NCBI RefSeq assembly: GCF_000591055.1
Contig: NC_020388.1
Location: 1,550,001 to 1,614,000 of the forward strand
Direction: 5' to 3'
DNA: 64,000 nucleotides
Source of the DNA: Natronomonas moolapensis 8.8.11
GTDB taxonomy: Archaea > Halobacteriota > Halobacteria > Halobacteriales > Haloarculaceae
In this document: piece by piece, positions 34,128 through 42,403 of the stretch
Layout: every line of letters begins with the position of its first letter
Numbering within the stretch: the stretch's first letter is position 1
Translations under genes and position numbers: made by a program
The notes under the pieces: model-generated
Told to the model about the DNA's origin: nothing
Seen by the model: the letters and a program-made list of their open reading frames with translations, nothing else
Databases searched by the model: none

Positions 34128-35344
34128 CAGTCGTCGGCTAATGCGAGTTCACGCTGCTCGTCGGGACCGAATGGGTCCGGATACTCGTTCCAGTTCTCGT
34201 CCATTTCGGCCTCCGAGAGGACGCAGTCCTCAAGCTGCTTGACGAGCGCTTTTTGATCGAATTCACGGCCGATAAACACGAGTTCCGTCCCGCGGTCGCC
34301 CCACTGTTCATCCCAATTCTCCTTGATCTCAGGGCGGGCGGCAAAGTACCGTTCTTGTTGTGCCTTCGGGAGTGAAGCGATCCAAGTCCCCTTCGGACCA
34401 GCGCGGACCGACTGGCCCGCCTTGTCGAGACCCATTGCGATATCTTCACGGCCAGCCGACCAAAAGAACCCCTTCGCGCGGATAATACCGTCGGGAAGGT
34501 CGGCGAACAGATCAGCGATCCGTTCGGGGTGGAACGGCCAACCTGCATCGAAGACGAACGACGTGACACCGTGTTCCGCAGCCGCTGCCTCATGATCGTG
34601 GCCCTCCTGTAGTTCACGCATCCAGCCAGCCGACTGACTCGCGCGATCAAAGTCGAACCGACCGGTGTCCAGAACGTCGTCGGGATCGACCGCGCCGTGT
34701 TCGGTCCGGATGATCTTCGCCCGTGGCTGAAGCGTTTCCAACACCGCTTCGATCTCTTCGAGTTCCGCATCCGGCACGAGGTCACACTTGTTCAACAGGA
34801 GGACGTCACAGAACTCGATCTGGTCCATGAGCGCCTCCTCCGGGACGCGGTTCCCTTGGGGATCGATCGAGTCGTCGGTGAGTGCCTGACCCGAGTCGAA
34901 CCCCTGCCAGAAGCTGTGTGCATCGACGACGCTAACCATCGTGTCAAGTTCGTAGACGCCCGTCGGGTCGAACTCGGCGTCCTCGAACCCGCGAGCGAAC
35001 GTCTGTGCGACCGGAATCGGTTCGCTGATCCCGGACGATTCCACGAGGAGATACTCGAAGTCTCGCTCGTCGGCTAACCGCCCTACCTCGTCGAGCATGT
35101 CTCCGCGGAGCCGACAGCAGATACACCCGTTCGACATCTCGATAATCTCGTCGTCGCTCTGGGTGAGATCCGACTCGCGTTCGACGAGGTCGGCGTCGAC
35201 GTTCACCTCGCCCATGTCGTTGACCAAGACGGCGGCGTTCAGTTCCCGCTCGCTACTGAGAATCTGGTTGAGTGTCGTCGTCTTTCCGGCACCCAGGCTG
35301 CCACTAAGGATCGTCACCGGGATCGGATTGTTGTTGGACTGCAC
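34127..35344 (-). CDS. COG0523 GTPase metallochaperone (CobW/ZNG1-like)
   Basis: 405 residues, paralogue of the downstream neighbour and first gene of the five-gene operon. Walker A SGSLGAGKTT, CxCC in EMSNGCICC, and LLNKCDLV are intact. The C-terminal CobW-C domain starts near PFHPERIADLF. Unlike its neighbour it has only a short histidine patch (EGHDHEAAAAEHG). Two diverged copies side by side suggest different metals or client proteins. It is transcribed divergently from a NikR-type regulator 98 bases away. Confidence 0.9.
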   Translation of the reverse strand: MQSNNNPIPVTILSGSLGAGKTTTLNQILSSERELNAAVLVNDMGEVNVDADLVERESDLTQSDDEIIEMSNGCICCRLRGDMLDEVGRLADERDFEYLLVESSGISEPIPVAQTFARGFEDAEFDPTGVYELDTMVSVVDAHSFWQGFDSGQALTDDSIDPQGNRVPEEALMDQIEFCDVLLLNKCDLVPDAELEEIEAVLETLQPRAKIIRTEHGAVDPDDVLDTGRFDFDRASQSAGWMRELQEGHDHEAAAAEHGVTSFVFDAGWPFHPERIADLFADLPDGIIRAKGFFWSAGREDIAMGLDKAGQSVRAGPKGTWIASLPKAQQERYFAARPEIKENWDEQWGDRGTELVFIGREFDQKALVKQLEDCVLSEAEMDENWNEYPDPFGPDEQRELALADD

Positions 35345-35442
35345 ATCCTTATTATGAATTTGCTTAGTTAAAATACTAATTATTACGTTAAAATGGAAAT
35401 AGTAATAACAGTAAATAATAATATAGAGTTAAAAATTGCTAT
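35345..35442. promoter_or_regulatory. Divergent promoter region with GTTAAAAT repeats
   Basis: AT-rich 98 bases between the COG0523 operon and a NikR-type gene. GTTAAAAT occurs at 35367-35374 and 35387-35394, exactly 20 bases apart and so on one face of the helix. A third related GTTAAAAA lies at 35428-35435, just before the regulator's start. Candidate operator for the adjacent regulator. Confidence 0.4.
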
Positions 35443-35907
35443 ATGAGCGTCGTTAGCATCTCGATGCCCGAGGCGTTAGTTGAACACATCGACGAGTTTG
35501 CCGACAAGCATGGGTACAGTGGACGGAGCGAGGTCGTACGCGAAGGGGCACGGACGCTGCTCGAAGAGTTCCAGGGAGGAGCTGTTGACGGGCAGAAACA
35601 TATGTGTACAGTCACGGTAGTCTTCGAATACTGCCAACCCGCTGTCCAACAGCGTCTCACGGGAGTACGCCACGAGTACGATACTATCGTCTCTGCGACT
35701 ACCCATGCTCACGTTCAGGACCAGTACTGCATGGAACTGTACGTCCTGGAGGGGACCACGGAGGCCCTATCCGGATTCATCAACACCGTCCGGGCAGTGC
35801 CGAATGTCCGAGTAGTGGATTACTCGATCGCCTCATTAGGAGAGGACACCGTTCACAAACACATCAGAATATCGGTACTTCCCAACCGGTGTGAGCGGCG
35901 GAGCTAG
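35443..35907 (+). CDS. NikR-type metal-responsive regulator (C-terminus altered by ISH3 element)
   Basis: Ribbon-helix-helix domain (residues 1-45, MSVVSISMPEALVEHIDEFA) and an ACT-like metal-binding domain. Counterparts of the E. coli NikR ligands are present: histidine in VRHEYD and H-x-H-x5-C in THAHVQDQYC. So nickel or a similar metal should bind. The ORF is extended at its end: the IS inserted at the stop codon. Before insertion the protein would have ended HKHIRI. Now about ten residues (ISVLPNRCERRS) come from the element. It is divergent from the COG0523 operon, which it may regulate. Confidence 0.87.
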   Translation: MSVVSISMPEALVEHIDEFADKHGYSGRSEVVREGARTLLEEFQGGAVDGQKHMCTVTVVFEYCQPAVQQRLTGVRHEYDTIVSATTHAHVQDQYCMELYVLEGTTEALSGFINTVRAVPNVRVVDYSIASLGEDTVHKHIRISVLPNRCERRS

Positions 35908-37312
35908 ATCACCGGTCTGATTGAGGAAGACGTCTGGTTGGGTAAGTGTGCTTGATCTCCCCGAACCAGACGGTGTTCTTTCAGCAAGGGACGTCAAAGA
36001 AGTGGCGGCTGATGTAATCACAGAGCTTCCTCTGCCAGGAATCGAGGGCTCGCCCCTCGATTCCGGCGATATCTGGCCGGTCGTTACCATGGCCAGCGTC
36101 AACCAGACGTCCGTCTGGGACGTGACCTCCCAGACGGACGGTACCCCCTGTGACGACACCGTCATGACCTGGTTGCACACCCTCCAGCGTGGTTGGCTCG
36201 AGTTCAGTGCCAATCTCCTGTTTCGGCACCTCGCCCTGACGATTCTCGACCCTGACCGGTCGAGAATCGTCTCCATCGACTTCGTCGATAACCCCTATCA
36301 CGGCCACCCCGACGAGGACGACGGCGAACTCTGCTCGTCCAGTCCCACCGACGGCACGACGACCTGCCACCGCTACTGCACCGCCTACGTCGTCTCGAAC
36401 GGCAAACCCGTGACGCTGGCGCTGACCTACGTCCGCAGCGACGAGCAGGAAGCCGACGCGGTCGAGCGCGTCCTCGACCGCGTCGGCGCCTACCCATTCG
36501 CCATCGACCTGCTGCTGGCTGATCGAGGCTTCTACAACGGGCGCGTCATCCGTCGTGGACGGGAGCTGGCAACCACCGTGATCCCTGTCCAGGAGAAGGG
36601 TGAGCGGATGAAAGAGAAACTCGACACGCACTGCTCGTACATGACGACCTACCGGATGTTCAAGGACAGCGAGCGGGAACTCCGGTTCCCGCTCGCAGTT
36701 TCGGTCTCGTATCACAACGGTGACCGAGGGAAACACGGGGAGGTGGTGCGGGGGTACGTGGCGTGCGATCTGGCCGATCGCACGCCCACGCAGATCGAGC
36801 GTCGCTACCGGAAACGATCGGCGATCGAGACGAGCTATCGGCTGTTTCGCCAGGCGCGAGCGACGACGACAACCCAAGATCCACTCGTTCGATTTGCGTT
36901 CGTCCTGGTGAGTTTCTTGTTGGAGAATATCTGGTTAGTGCTGCGATGGGCGGTCGTCGCCCGCCCCCGGCGGGGCGGGCGCGACCTGCCAACGCAGTTC
37001 ACGTTCGGTACCTTCTGTGACTGGATCAGGCACGTACTGGAACAGGAGTTGGAGCGTCGGTGGGAGATAGAGATGAACAGAACTGGCGTCCCGGACGCAT
37101 ACGGATCGGCCGCGGGCTGAACGCTCAGCCCGCGGCCTCGGGGTGCCCGCTGTGAGCGGCAGCTCTCAGTTGAGACGTCGACATCGTTCGACACAGCTCA
37201 TCTCGGCACCTCAGAACTCGTTCAGCGTGAAGTCACCTCAAGAACACGGCGGTGATCGCTGGAGAGACTCACCGATCCAGCGACCCGCCGAAACATCGAT
37301 TGGGAAGTACCG
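35873..37312. mobile_element. ISH3-type insertion sequence, 1,440 bp
   Basis: Ends CGGTACTTCCCAACCG at 35873 and, read in reverse, CGGTACTTCCCAATCG ending at 37312. Five-base direct repeats AATAT flank it at 35868-35872 and 37313-37317, as is usual for the ISH3 family. Joining the flanks restores the original stop codon TGA of the NikR-type gene. Confidence 0.87.
35948..37120 (+). CDS. ISH3 family transposase
   Basis: About 390 residues from the GTG at 35948 (a TTG at 35921 would add nine). SIDFVDNPYHGHPDED, LLADRGFYNG and the YRKRSAIETSYRLFRQARA segment supply the D, D and Y-(2)-R-(3)-E catalytic residues of this IS4-superfamily group. Length agrees with ISH3 enzymes (about 389). The element looks complete. 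Confidence 0.88.
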   Translation: MLDLPEPDGVLSARDVKEVAADVITELPLPGIEGSPLDSGDIWPVVTMASVNQTSVWDVTSQTDGTPCDDTVMTWLHTLQRGWLEFSANLLFRHLALTILDPDRSRIVSIDFVDNPYHGHPDEDDGELCSSSPTDGTTTCHRYCTAYVVSNGKPVTLALTYVRSDEQEADAVERVLDRVGAYPFAIDLLLADRGFYNGRVIRRGRELATTVIPVQEKGERMKEKLDTHCSYMTTYRMFKDSERELRFPLAVSVSYHNGDRGKHGEVVRGYVACDLADRTPTQIERRYRKRSAIETSYRLFRQARATTTTQDPLVRFAFVLVSFLLENIWLVLRWAVVARPRRGGRDLPTQFTFGTFCDWIRHVLEQELERRWEIEMNRTGVPDAYGSAAG

Positions 37313-37378
37313 AATATGATCTAGATTTGTTATCAATATAATAATCTTGATTAACATAAACGTGTTGAATACGGGTGG

Positions 37379-37561
37379 ATGAGTGAGACAATTACCGAAG
37401 AACTACCGACAGAGTATGACTCACTCTGCATTGGAATCACACTATACGACCCACAGACGGGGAGTATTCTGGACGCGAATCAGAGGGGAGAGGCGATATT
37501 CGGATACGATCTTGAGCGTCTACAGCAGATAGATATCGTTGAGTACACCGCCGATACGCAC
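37379..37561 (+). pseudogene. N-terminal PAS-domain fragment of a sensor/regulator
   Basis: About 61 codons from the ATG at 37379. ITLYDPQTGSILDANQRGEA, then IFGYDLERL, matches the first half of a PAS domain as in haloarchaeal sensor kinases and Bat-like regulators. The frame then runs into truncated tnpB sequence on the other strand at about 37562. Everything after the PAS start is lost. The promoter side is intact, with an AT-rich upstream stretch. Confidence 0.7.
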
Positions 37562-38180
37562 GGCCCTTCCACATGAGGATGCCGAGGTCGATACCCACGC
37601 TGTTGCTCGCGTTGAGCGTGTTCACGTTGGGTTTCTCGGGCAGTTCTGAGTCGTCGGTTTCGAGGCCGAAGGAAACGAACCATTCCCCGGTCGTCTCCTT
37701 CTTGAACGTGACTTCCTTGACTGAAGCGCAGTCAGGAATCGGGCGGTGGTAACGGATTTTGACCCAGCCGATTTTGCTGAAGCGAATGTAAGCGAACCTG
37801 TCGTGGCCCCTCTTTTCATCGAGGTCGAAACCGGACTGGTTGTACGTTACGCTTCGGTAGTCGGTGGGCGATTGCCGTTTGAGCCGACCAACGTTGTAGC
37901 CCTTCTCTTTCTTCTTGCGAAGGTTCGAGAGGTTCCGGTGGAATCGTGCGACGGTAGCTTGTGCGGCTTTCGAGTGTAGTTCACTGAAGACAGGCCACTT
38001 GCGTTTCCACTCGGGAAGTTTGTTGTTCTGGTCGTACTCACTCGGTTTGTCGTCCTCGGGGCTGTTCGTGTAGTCCCAGCGGACGTGGTTGTAGAGTTGG
38101 CGATGAACATTCAGATGGCGTTCCAGTCGTTCCGCTACCTCTCCTGTTGGGTAGGCTTGGTAGCGGTGACTGTGTTCCAT
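37562..38180 (-). pseudogene. Truncated TnpB (IS1341/IS605-type)
   Basis: About 205 residues of an RNA-guided nuclease-type TnpB: the N-terminal helical and beta part (MEHSHRYQAYPTGEVAERLE and onwards) up to the first RuvC aspartate in NSVGIDLGIL. It is cut right after that motif, so the other RuvC residues, the zinc finger and the right end with its guide RNA are missing. Frame codons left of about 37562 are a shadow of the PAS fragment. Confidence 0.8.
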
Positions 38181-38242
38181 CGCTGTCTCTTGATTAGGTA
38201 TGTTTCAACTTAATGATTTGTATTACTGCGTGTCGGCTTCAT

Positions 38243-38263
38243 CCCCGAGGTCAAGCCTCGGGG
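38243..38263. repeat. Hairpin CCCCGAGG/CCTCGGGG at the end of the TnpB remnant
   Basis: Perfect 8-bp stem with loop TCAAG, 63 bases upstream of the tnpB start codon. Subterminal hairpins like this mark the ends of IS200/IS605-type elements, so this is probably the remaining left end. Confidence 0.5.
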
Positions 38264-38331
38264 TATTCGCCTTGTCCGCTGATAAATTATCATCAATCAA
38301 GGATCTCAACAGAACCAGCCGTCAGTACGGC

Positions 38332-38721
38332 CTAGTGCTCCGCAAGGAGCATCAGTTTGACCCGACTCACCGCATCGAAATCGCGCAAGCGATAGGTGAG
38401 GTCCCGGACACGGGGTGCCGATCCGCTGCAGAAGAGCGTCTCGAGACACCACTCCCGTTCATGGATATGATTCGTGGCCGTGATGACGTCCTGGAACTGA
38501 TGCTGTACGTCGTGAACCTCTTCGATAACCGCTTCGTGTTCGTAATCGAAGGCGATGATAACGACGACGTCGCCTTCGATATCCTCCAGTCTGGTGTGGA
38601 CCTCGATGTACGCCTGCATCGCTTCGCGGACGCCACGCGAGCGTGAATCTAATCCCTCTGCTTGCCACGTCTCATCGAACTTGGAGAGAAGGTCGTCGGG
38701 GATGTTGAAGCTCGTGCGCAT
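38332..38721 (-). CDS. NikR-type metal-responsive regulator
   Basis: 129 residues. RHH domain MRTSFNIPDDLLSKFDETWQ with a helix pair, then an ACT-like domain. Ligand positions are kept: histidine in VQHQFQD and H-x-H-x5-C in NHIHEREWC. More diverged from the other three NikR-type proteins here in its N-terminus. Transcribed away from the GYD gene. Targets are unknown; neighbouring metal transport genes are the obvious candidates. Confidence 0.83.
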   Translation of the reverse strand: MRTSFNIPDDLLSKFDETWQAEGLDSRSRGVREAMQAYIEVHTRLEDIEGDVVVIIAFDYEHEAVIEEVHDVQHQFQDVITATNHIHEREWCLETLFCSGSAPRVRDLTYRLRDFDAVSRVKLMLLAEH

Positions 38722-39091
38722 CGGGTATTAATCAAAGCTCAAAACATATGTATTGCTAGTAACTATAATTCTTATTTTATTATATACTTTGGGAGTGATA
38801 TAGTGGCCTACCGAGTCCGGGATCGATGCACGCACCGGATAGCCTCCTGTCTGACGTCTAACTTGCCCGTCGCACAGTCTGGAGTCAACCCAGCCGCCCG
38901 AGACTCGTCGCAATTCGGTTAATACGCAATCTGCCAAATGAGGAATTGTCGGTGACATGGGTGGAAATTATAAGTATAATAGTATCTGAATCCATCGTCA
39001 GTTTAACATTCTAATTCTCTATAATAGCAGAAAATATTAAAATTTATATCCAAAATATTATTTTTGTCGGTGGCATATTCCTATATGTCGT

Positions 39092-39388
39092 ATGCAAACG
39101 TATCTAGCGCTGGCCAAGCACACGACGGATGCGAAGCAGGAGATCGAGAGTATGCCACAGTGGCACGAAAATATGCGAGATATCGTCAGGCAGGTAAACG
39201 GGGAAGTTCTCGATACCTACCACGGAAGCATTGAGGACTACGACGCTGTGATCGTCTTCGAACTACCCGATAGTCGGAGTAGTGAACAGGCTCGGCTGTT
39301 ACTGGAGCGTGACGGTACGCACGAGGTTGAGATCTCTGAAGTGTTCGACCACGACGAGTACAAAGAGTTCGTTGAAGAACTCCCTTGA
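39092..39388 (+). CDS. GYD-domain protein
   Basis: 98 residues. MQTYLALAKHTTDAKQEIES at the start and GSIEDYDAVIVFELPD in the middle match the GYD domain family, a ferredoxin-like alpha-beta fold of unknown biochemical role. The signature GYD reads DYD here. The upstream 100 bases are very AT-rich. It overlaps the end of a degraded reverse-strand DUF1405 gene, so its 3' flank has been rearranged. Confidence 0.8.
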   Translation: MQTYLALAKHTTDAKQEIESMPQWHENMRDIVRQVNGEVLDTYHGSIEDYDAVIVFELPDSRSSEQARLLLERDGTHEVEISEVFDHDEYKEFVEELP

Positions 39389-39399
39389 CGGCTGTTTCA

Positions 39400-39575
39400 C
39401 ACAGAGAGAGCTATTCGGCACGACTGGCCACGCGACGACCGGTTCGAGTTGGAACTGGGGGATGTAGTACCAGAAGGCAAACGCGATGCCCGCGAGGTCG
39501 ATCACGACGATCACCTACACATACCAGAGGGCCACCGATTCGACTCGATCGGGAAGTGGCGCGAGGCACCCGGGG
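39400..39575 (-). pseudogene. Remnant of a DUF1405 membrane protein gene
   Basis: Reverse-strand codons read VIVVIDLAGIAFAFWYYIPQ, then FQLEPVVAWPVVPNS, the first membrane helix and following conserved segment of DUF1405 proteins. Upstream an in-frame TAG and a frame change interrupt ALWYV. Downstream it is truncated by the GYD gene. Only about 50 codons survive. Confidence 0.6.
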
Positions 39576-39581
39576 AGGCGA

Positions 39582-40460
39582 TCAGTCTCCGCTACGGCCA
39601 TCGAGCGACTCCGTGCGGATCGTTTCAGACAAAGTCTCGTGGTCGGAGAGAGCCTCGACGAGTTCGGCTTCCGTGACTGGTCGGGTACTCCCTTCGAGTC
39701 CTGCGTCGCGAGCGATCCGGACTGCCGCCGGCGGACGAAGGTTCGCTCGATCTAGTAGGTCGTCATCGTAGAATACTTCCCGTGGTGTGCCACCCCCGAC
39801 GACGTTCCCATCGGCCATCACACAGACACGGTCGGCAATCTCGGCGGCGAACTCGAGGTCGTGGGTCGATAGCACGACGCTGATGCCTTCTTTATGAACC
39901 TGTCGGATTCGCTGGGCAACCAGCTGCGATCGTTCAGGGTCGAGACCAGCCAGCGGCTCGTCGAGGACGACCACACTCGGCTCCAGCACGAGCACGCCGG
40001 CGAGGCCGACCAACCGCTTCTCGCCGCCGCTGAGGTAGTGGGGGACTCGATCCTCGAGATGGGCGGCGTCAACCGTCGCCAGCGCCTCACGGGCGCGATG
40101 CTCCGCCTCCTCACCAGCCATTCCGTAGTTCTGCAGGCCGAATAGCACGTCGTCCAGCACCGTGGGCGCCACCAGCTGTGTATCGGCATCCTGGAAGACA
40201 AACCCGACTTCTTTGCGGGCATGAGGCTTGTTGTCCTCGGTGACCGCAATTCCGTCGACTACCAGTTCGCCCTCGTCGGGCATGAGGGTAGCGTTCAGGT
40301 GTTCAAGCAGCGTCGACTTGCCGGCACCATTACCGCCGACGAGTGCGACCACCTCGTCGGGGTACACCGAAAAGTCGACATCGTGCATCCCGACGGTGCC
40401 GTCGGGGTAGGTATGGGCGTTACACCGGAGGTCGACCAGCGGGGAATCGGTTTGACTCAC
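39582..40460 (-). CDS. cbiO: Cobalt/nickel ECF transporter ATPase
   Basis: About 292 residues from a GTG at 40460 that overlaps the cbiQ stop (GTGA); the longer upstream frame is a shadow of cbiQ. Walker A GGNGAGKST, signature LSGGEKRL, Walker B VVVLDEPLAGLDP and the STHD switch are intact. The C-terminal 50 residues are typical of the CbiO/EcfA group. It energises uptake with CbiM, CbiN and CbiQ. Confidence 0.92.
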   Translation of the reverse strand: MSQTDSPLVDLRCNAHTYPDGTVGMHDVDFSVYPDEVVALVGGNGAGKSTLLEHLNATLMPDEGELVVDGIAVTEDNKPHARKEVGFVFQDADTQLVAPTVLDDVLFGLQNYGMAGEEAEHRAREALATVDAAHLEDRVPHYLSGGEKRLVGLAGVLVLEPSVVVLDEPLAGLDPERSQLVAQRIRQVHKEGISVVLSTHDLEFAAEIADRVCVMADGNVVGGGTPREVFYDDDLLDRANLRPPAAVRIARDAGLEGSTRPVTEAELVEALSDHETLSETIRTESLDGRSGD

Positions 40461-41269
40461 GGTCTCACCCCATATACCGCGACTACTGCGTAGCCGACGA
40501 CAGCGACGTACAACCCGATTACGATGAGTAGTTCGTGGATCGGTGGCCGCGATACATCGCCGTACAGCGTGATGTCGCCGTCGTAGCCGCGAGCTTCCAT
40601 CGACTTGACGAGCCGCTCGGACTGCTCGATCGCCGACAGCATCGTCATGCCGAGGATTCTGGCGTACAGCCATTTGTTCGACCAGAACTCCGAGAAGTTC
40701 GCTCCACGGGAGAGTGCGGCTTTCACGAGATCCTCGAGCGTCTCGAGCATAACGAACGTGAACCGATAGGTGAGCAGCGCGATCTGGTCGATCGGTCGCG
40801 GGAGTAGTCGTCCGAGCATATACGCGACGTCGGTGTATTTTGTTGTCATCGACGCAGTCAGGGCAAACGTGACGACTGTGAGTGATCGGCAGCTGAGCTC
40901 GAAAAAGAGGACGAGCCCTGCCCACGTGAGAGAAAGTTCACCAAGCGGCGTTGAGAGCGCCCCACCGATCGGCATACCCGGTTCGAGAAACGCCAGCGGT
41001 CCGGCGACCGAGACGATGAACAGCATCGGCAGCGTGTACCAGCCGGCTAACCGTCGGAAGGGCAGCCCTGCGAGTCCGTAGATCACCAGTACGGCTCCGT
41101 ACAGACCGGCCAAGAGCGCGAGACGGTCAAACACAGTAACCGCGAGGACGAGTGCACCGACGACGCCGACCTTCGTCCATGGATTGACGCGGTGTAACGG
41201 TCCGTCTCGGCGTTCGGCGAACGCCGTGATGAGCCGCGGATCGGGAACGTGGTTCGAGAGTGTCGTCAC
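40457..41269 (-). CDS. cbiQ: Cobalt/nickel ECF transporter transmembrane protein
   Basis: 270 residues with five to six membrane spans. The cytoplasmic coupling motifs of EcfT/CbiQ proteins are visible: AALSRGANF around residue 177 and SMEARGYDG around residue 225, both of the A-R-G type that contacts the ATPase. NPWTKVGVVGALVLAV near the start is also characteristic. It lies 2 bases after the CbiN-like gene. Confidence 0.9.
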   Translation of the reverse strand: MTTLSNHVPDPRLITAFAERRDGPLHRVNPWTKVGVVGALVLAVTVFDRLALLAGLYGAVLVIYGLAGLPFRRLAGWYTLPMLFIVSVAGPLAFLEPGMPIGGALSTPLGELSLTWAGLVLFFELSCRSLTVVTFALTASMTTKYTDVAYMLGRLLPRPIDQIALLTYRFTFVMLETLEDLVKAALSRGANFSEFWSNKWLYARILGMTMLSAIEQSERLVKSMEARGYDGDITLYGDVSRPPIHELLIVIGLYVAVVGYAVVAVYGVRP

Positions 41270-41271
41270 GG

Positions 41272-41595
41272 TTACCGGGCCGGGCGTTCTCCGTCTTCAA
41301 AGCCACCGTAGCGGTCGACGTAGACGTACAGCCCGATACCGAGGACAGCCAACACGAGAACGAGCGCGCTGAACTCAAGCATCAGCCCGCCCTTCCGAAT
41401 GGGGCCGGCCACCACGATACCGCGGCCAAAATCGACAAGCGAACCGCCGCCCTCCTGCACACCACGCTGGAGGGCTTTCGCAGAGCGTTTGGCCCACGGC
41501 AGGGCACCACCGGTCGCGGTGAACCCCCAGTAGCCAGCGGCGAGAAAGGCAGCGAAGAGGCCAGCAAGGCCGCCGTACTGCTTCCAGCGCTGCAT
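41272..41595 (-). CDS. cbiN: CbiN-like small membrane component
   Basis: 107 residues with two hydrophobic helices, at about 8-26 and 72-93. The connecting segment is extracytoplasmic by prediction. Position between cbiM and cbiQ and the two-span layout fit CbiN/PDGLE-type accessory subunits, though the sequence motif itself is weak. ATG shares one base with the cbiM stop (TGATG). Confidence 0.75.
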   Translation of the reverse strand: MQRWKQYGGLAGLFAAFLAAGYWGFTATGGALPWAKRSAKALQRGVQEGGGSLVDFGRGIVVAGPIRKGGLMLEFSALVLVLAVLGIGLYVYVDRYGGFEDGERPAR

Positions 41596-42275
41596 CAGGC
41601 GGTCACCCCAGTCGGCTCCTCTTGGCTGTCACGGTCTGCGAGACCAACGAGGTCGGGGCGGACGGAAGCGAGGAACTGGACGATGAAACCCGTCAGAATC
41701 CCCTCGATGACGGCGACACCGAGGTTGAGCCCGACGAGCCCGGCGACGGCAATCGTCAGGTCACCACGCGGCAGCGCGCTTCCGTTCACGCCGCTGATGA
41801 CGATGATCGCGCCCATCAGGAACGCGCCTGCCGAGAGACCGAGCGTCGCAGCACTCGCACTGGCAGGAAAGACGTCCCAGTCCATCCTCATCAGGGTTTT
41901 GAACGCGTAGTAGGCAACGATGGCCTCAGAGGCATTGACGAGCGTATTCGCGCCGAGCAGGCCAACTGCACCGTGGCCAAGCGCTGCGGAAAAGATGTTG
42001 ACGACCAGTGCGATGAGCGCTCCGAGCAGCGGCCCAGCAAGAATCCCCACGAGGCCGGTGAGGTTCATGTGGATGCCACCCCACACAGGGATATTCAACT
42101 GGAAGATCGCGAAGCTCGCGGCTGCGCCGATACCAGCGAGCGCAATCTGGTGTGTCTTGATCCCGCCCTTACGGACCCGGTAGACAACTGCGCCGACGAG
42201 CGCGACGCCGAGAGTCGTCCACACGATCAGTGCCCACAGCGGAAACGAACCTTCGCCGAGGTGGATATGTGCCAT
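41595..42275 (-). CDS. cbiM: Cobalt/nickel ECF transporter substrate-binding subunit
   Basis: 226 residues with six to seven spans. The N-terminus MAHIHLGEGSFPLW holds the metal-binding histidines near the free amino end that define CbiM/NikM. GGIHMNLTGLVGILAGPLLG and GHGAVGLLGANTLVNAS are family signatures. Sequence cannot separate cobalt from nickel. The truncated CbiL nearby favours cobalt and the NikR-type regulators favour nickel. First gene of the cbiMNQO operon. Confidence 0.92.
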   Translation of the reverse strand: MAHIHLGEGSFPLWALIVWTTLGVALVGAVVYRVRKGGIKTHQIALAGIGAAASFAIFQLNIPVWGGIHMNLTGLVGILAGPLLGALIALVVNIFSAALGHGAVGLLGANTLVNASEAIVAYYAFKTLMRMDWDVFPASASAATLGLSAGAFLMGAIIVISGVNGSALPRGDLTIAVAGLVGLNLGVAVIEGILTGFIVQFLASVRPDLVGLADRDSQEEPTGVTA

Positions 42276-42403
42276 TGCTATGTTGGCAATTTAGAATATA
42301 GATATAATAAACTTGCCTTCTGTAAGATAGGATGATAATAAATATTCTGTTATGGAGTGGTTGTTATTGACAACATCTCGGTTCCGCGATTCGGTTTTCA
42401 GGG

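Noticed and set aside
35981-36877. A 298-codon reverse-strand ORF inside the ISH3 element
   Set aside because: Antisense to the transposase, without start signals or domain pattern.
40461-40925. Longer N-terminus for the CbiO ATPase
   Set aside because: The extra 155 codons overlap cbiQ entirely and have no ATPase character; the GTG overlapping the cbiQ stop is the sensible start.
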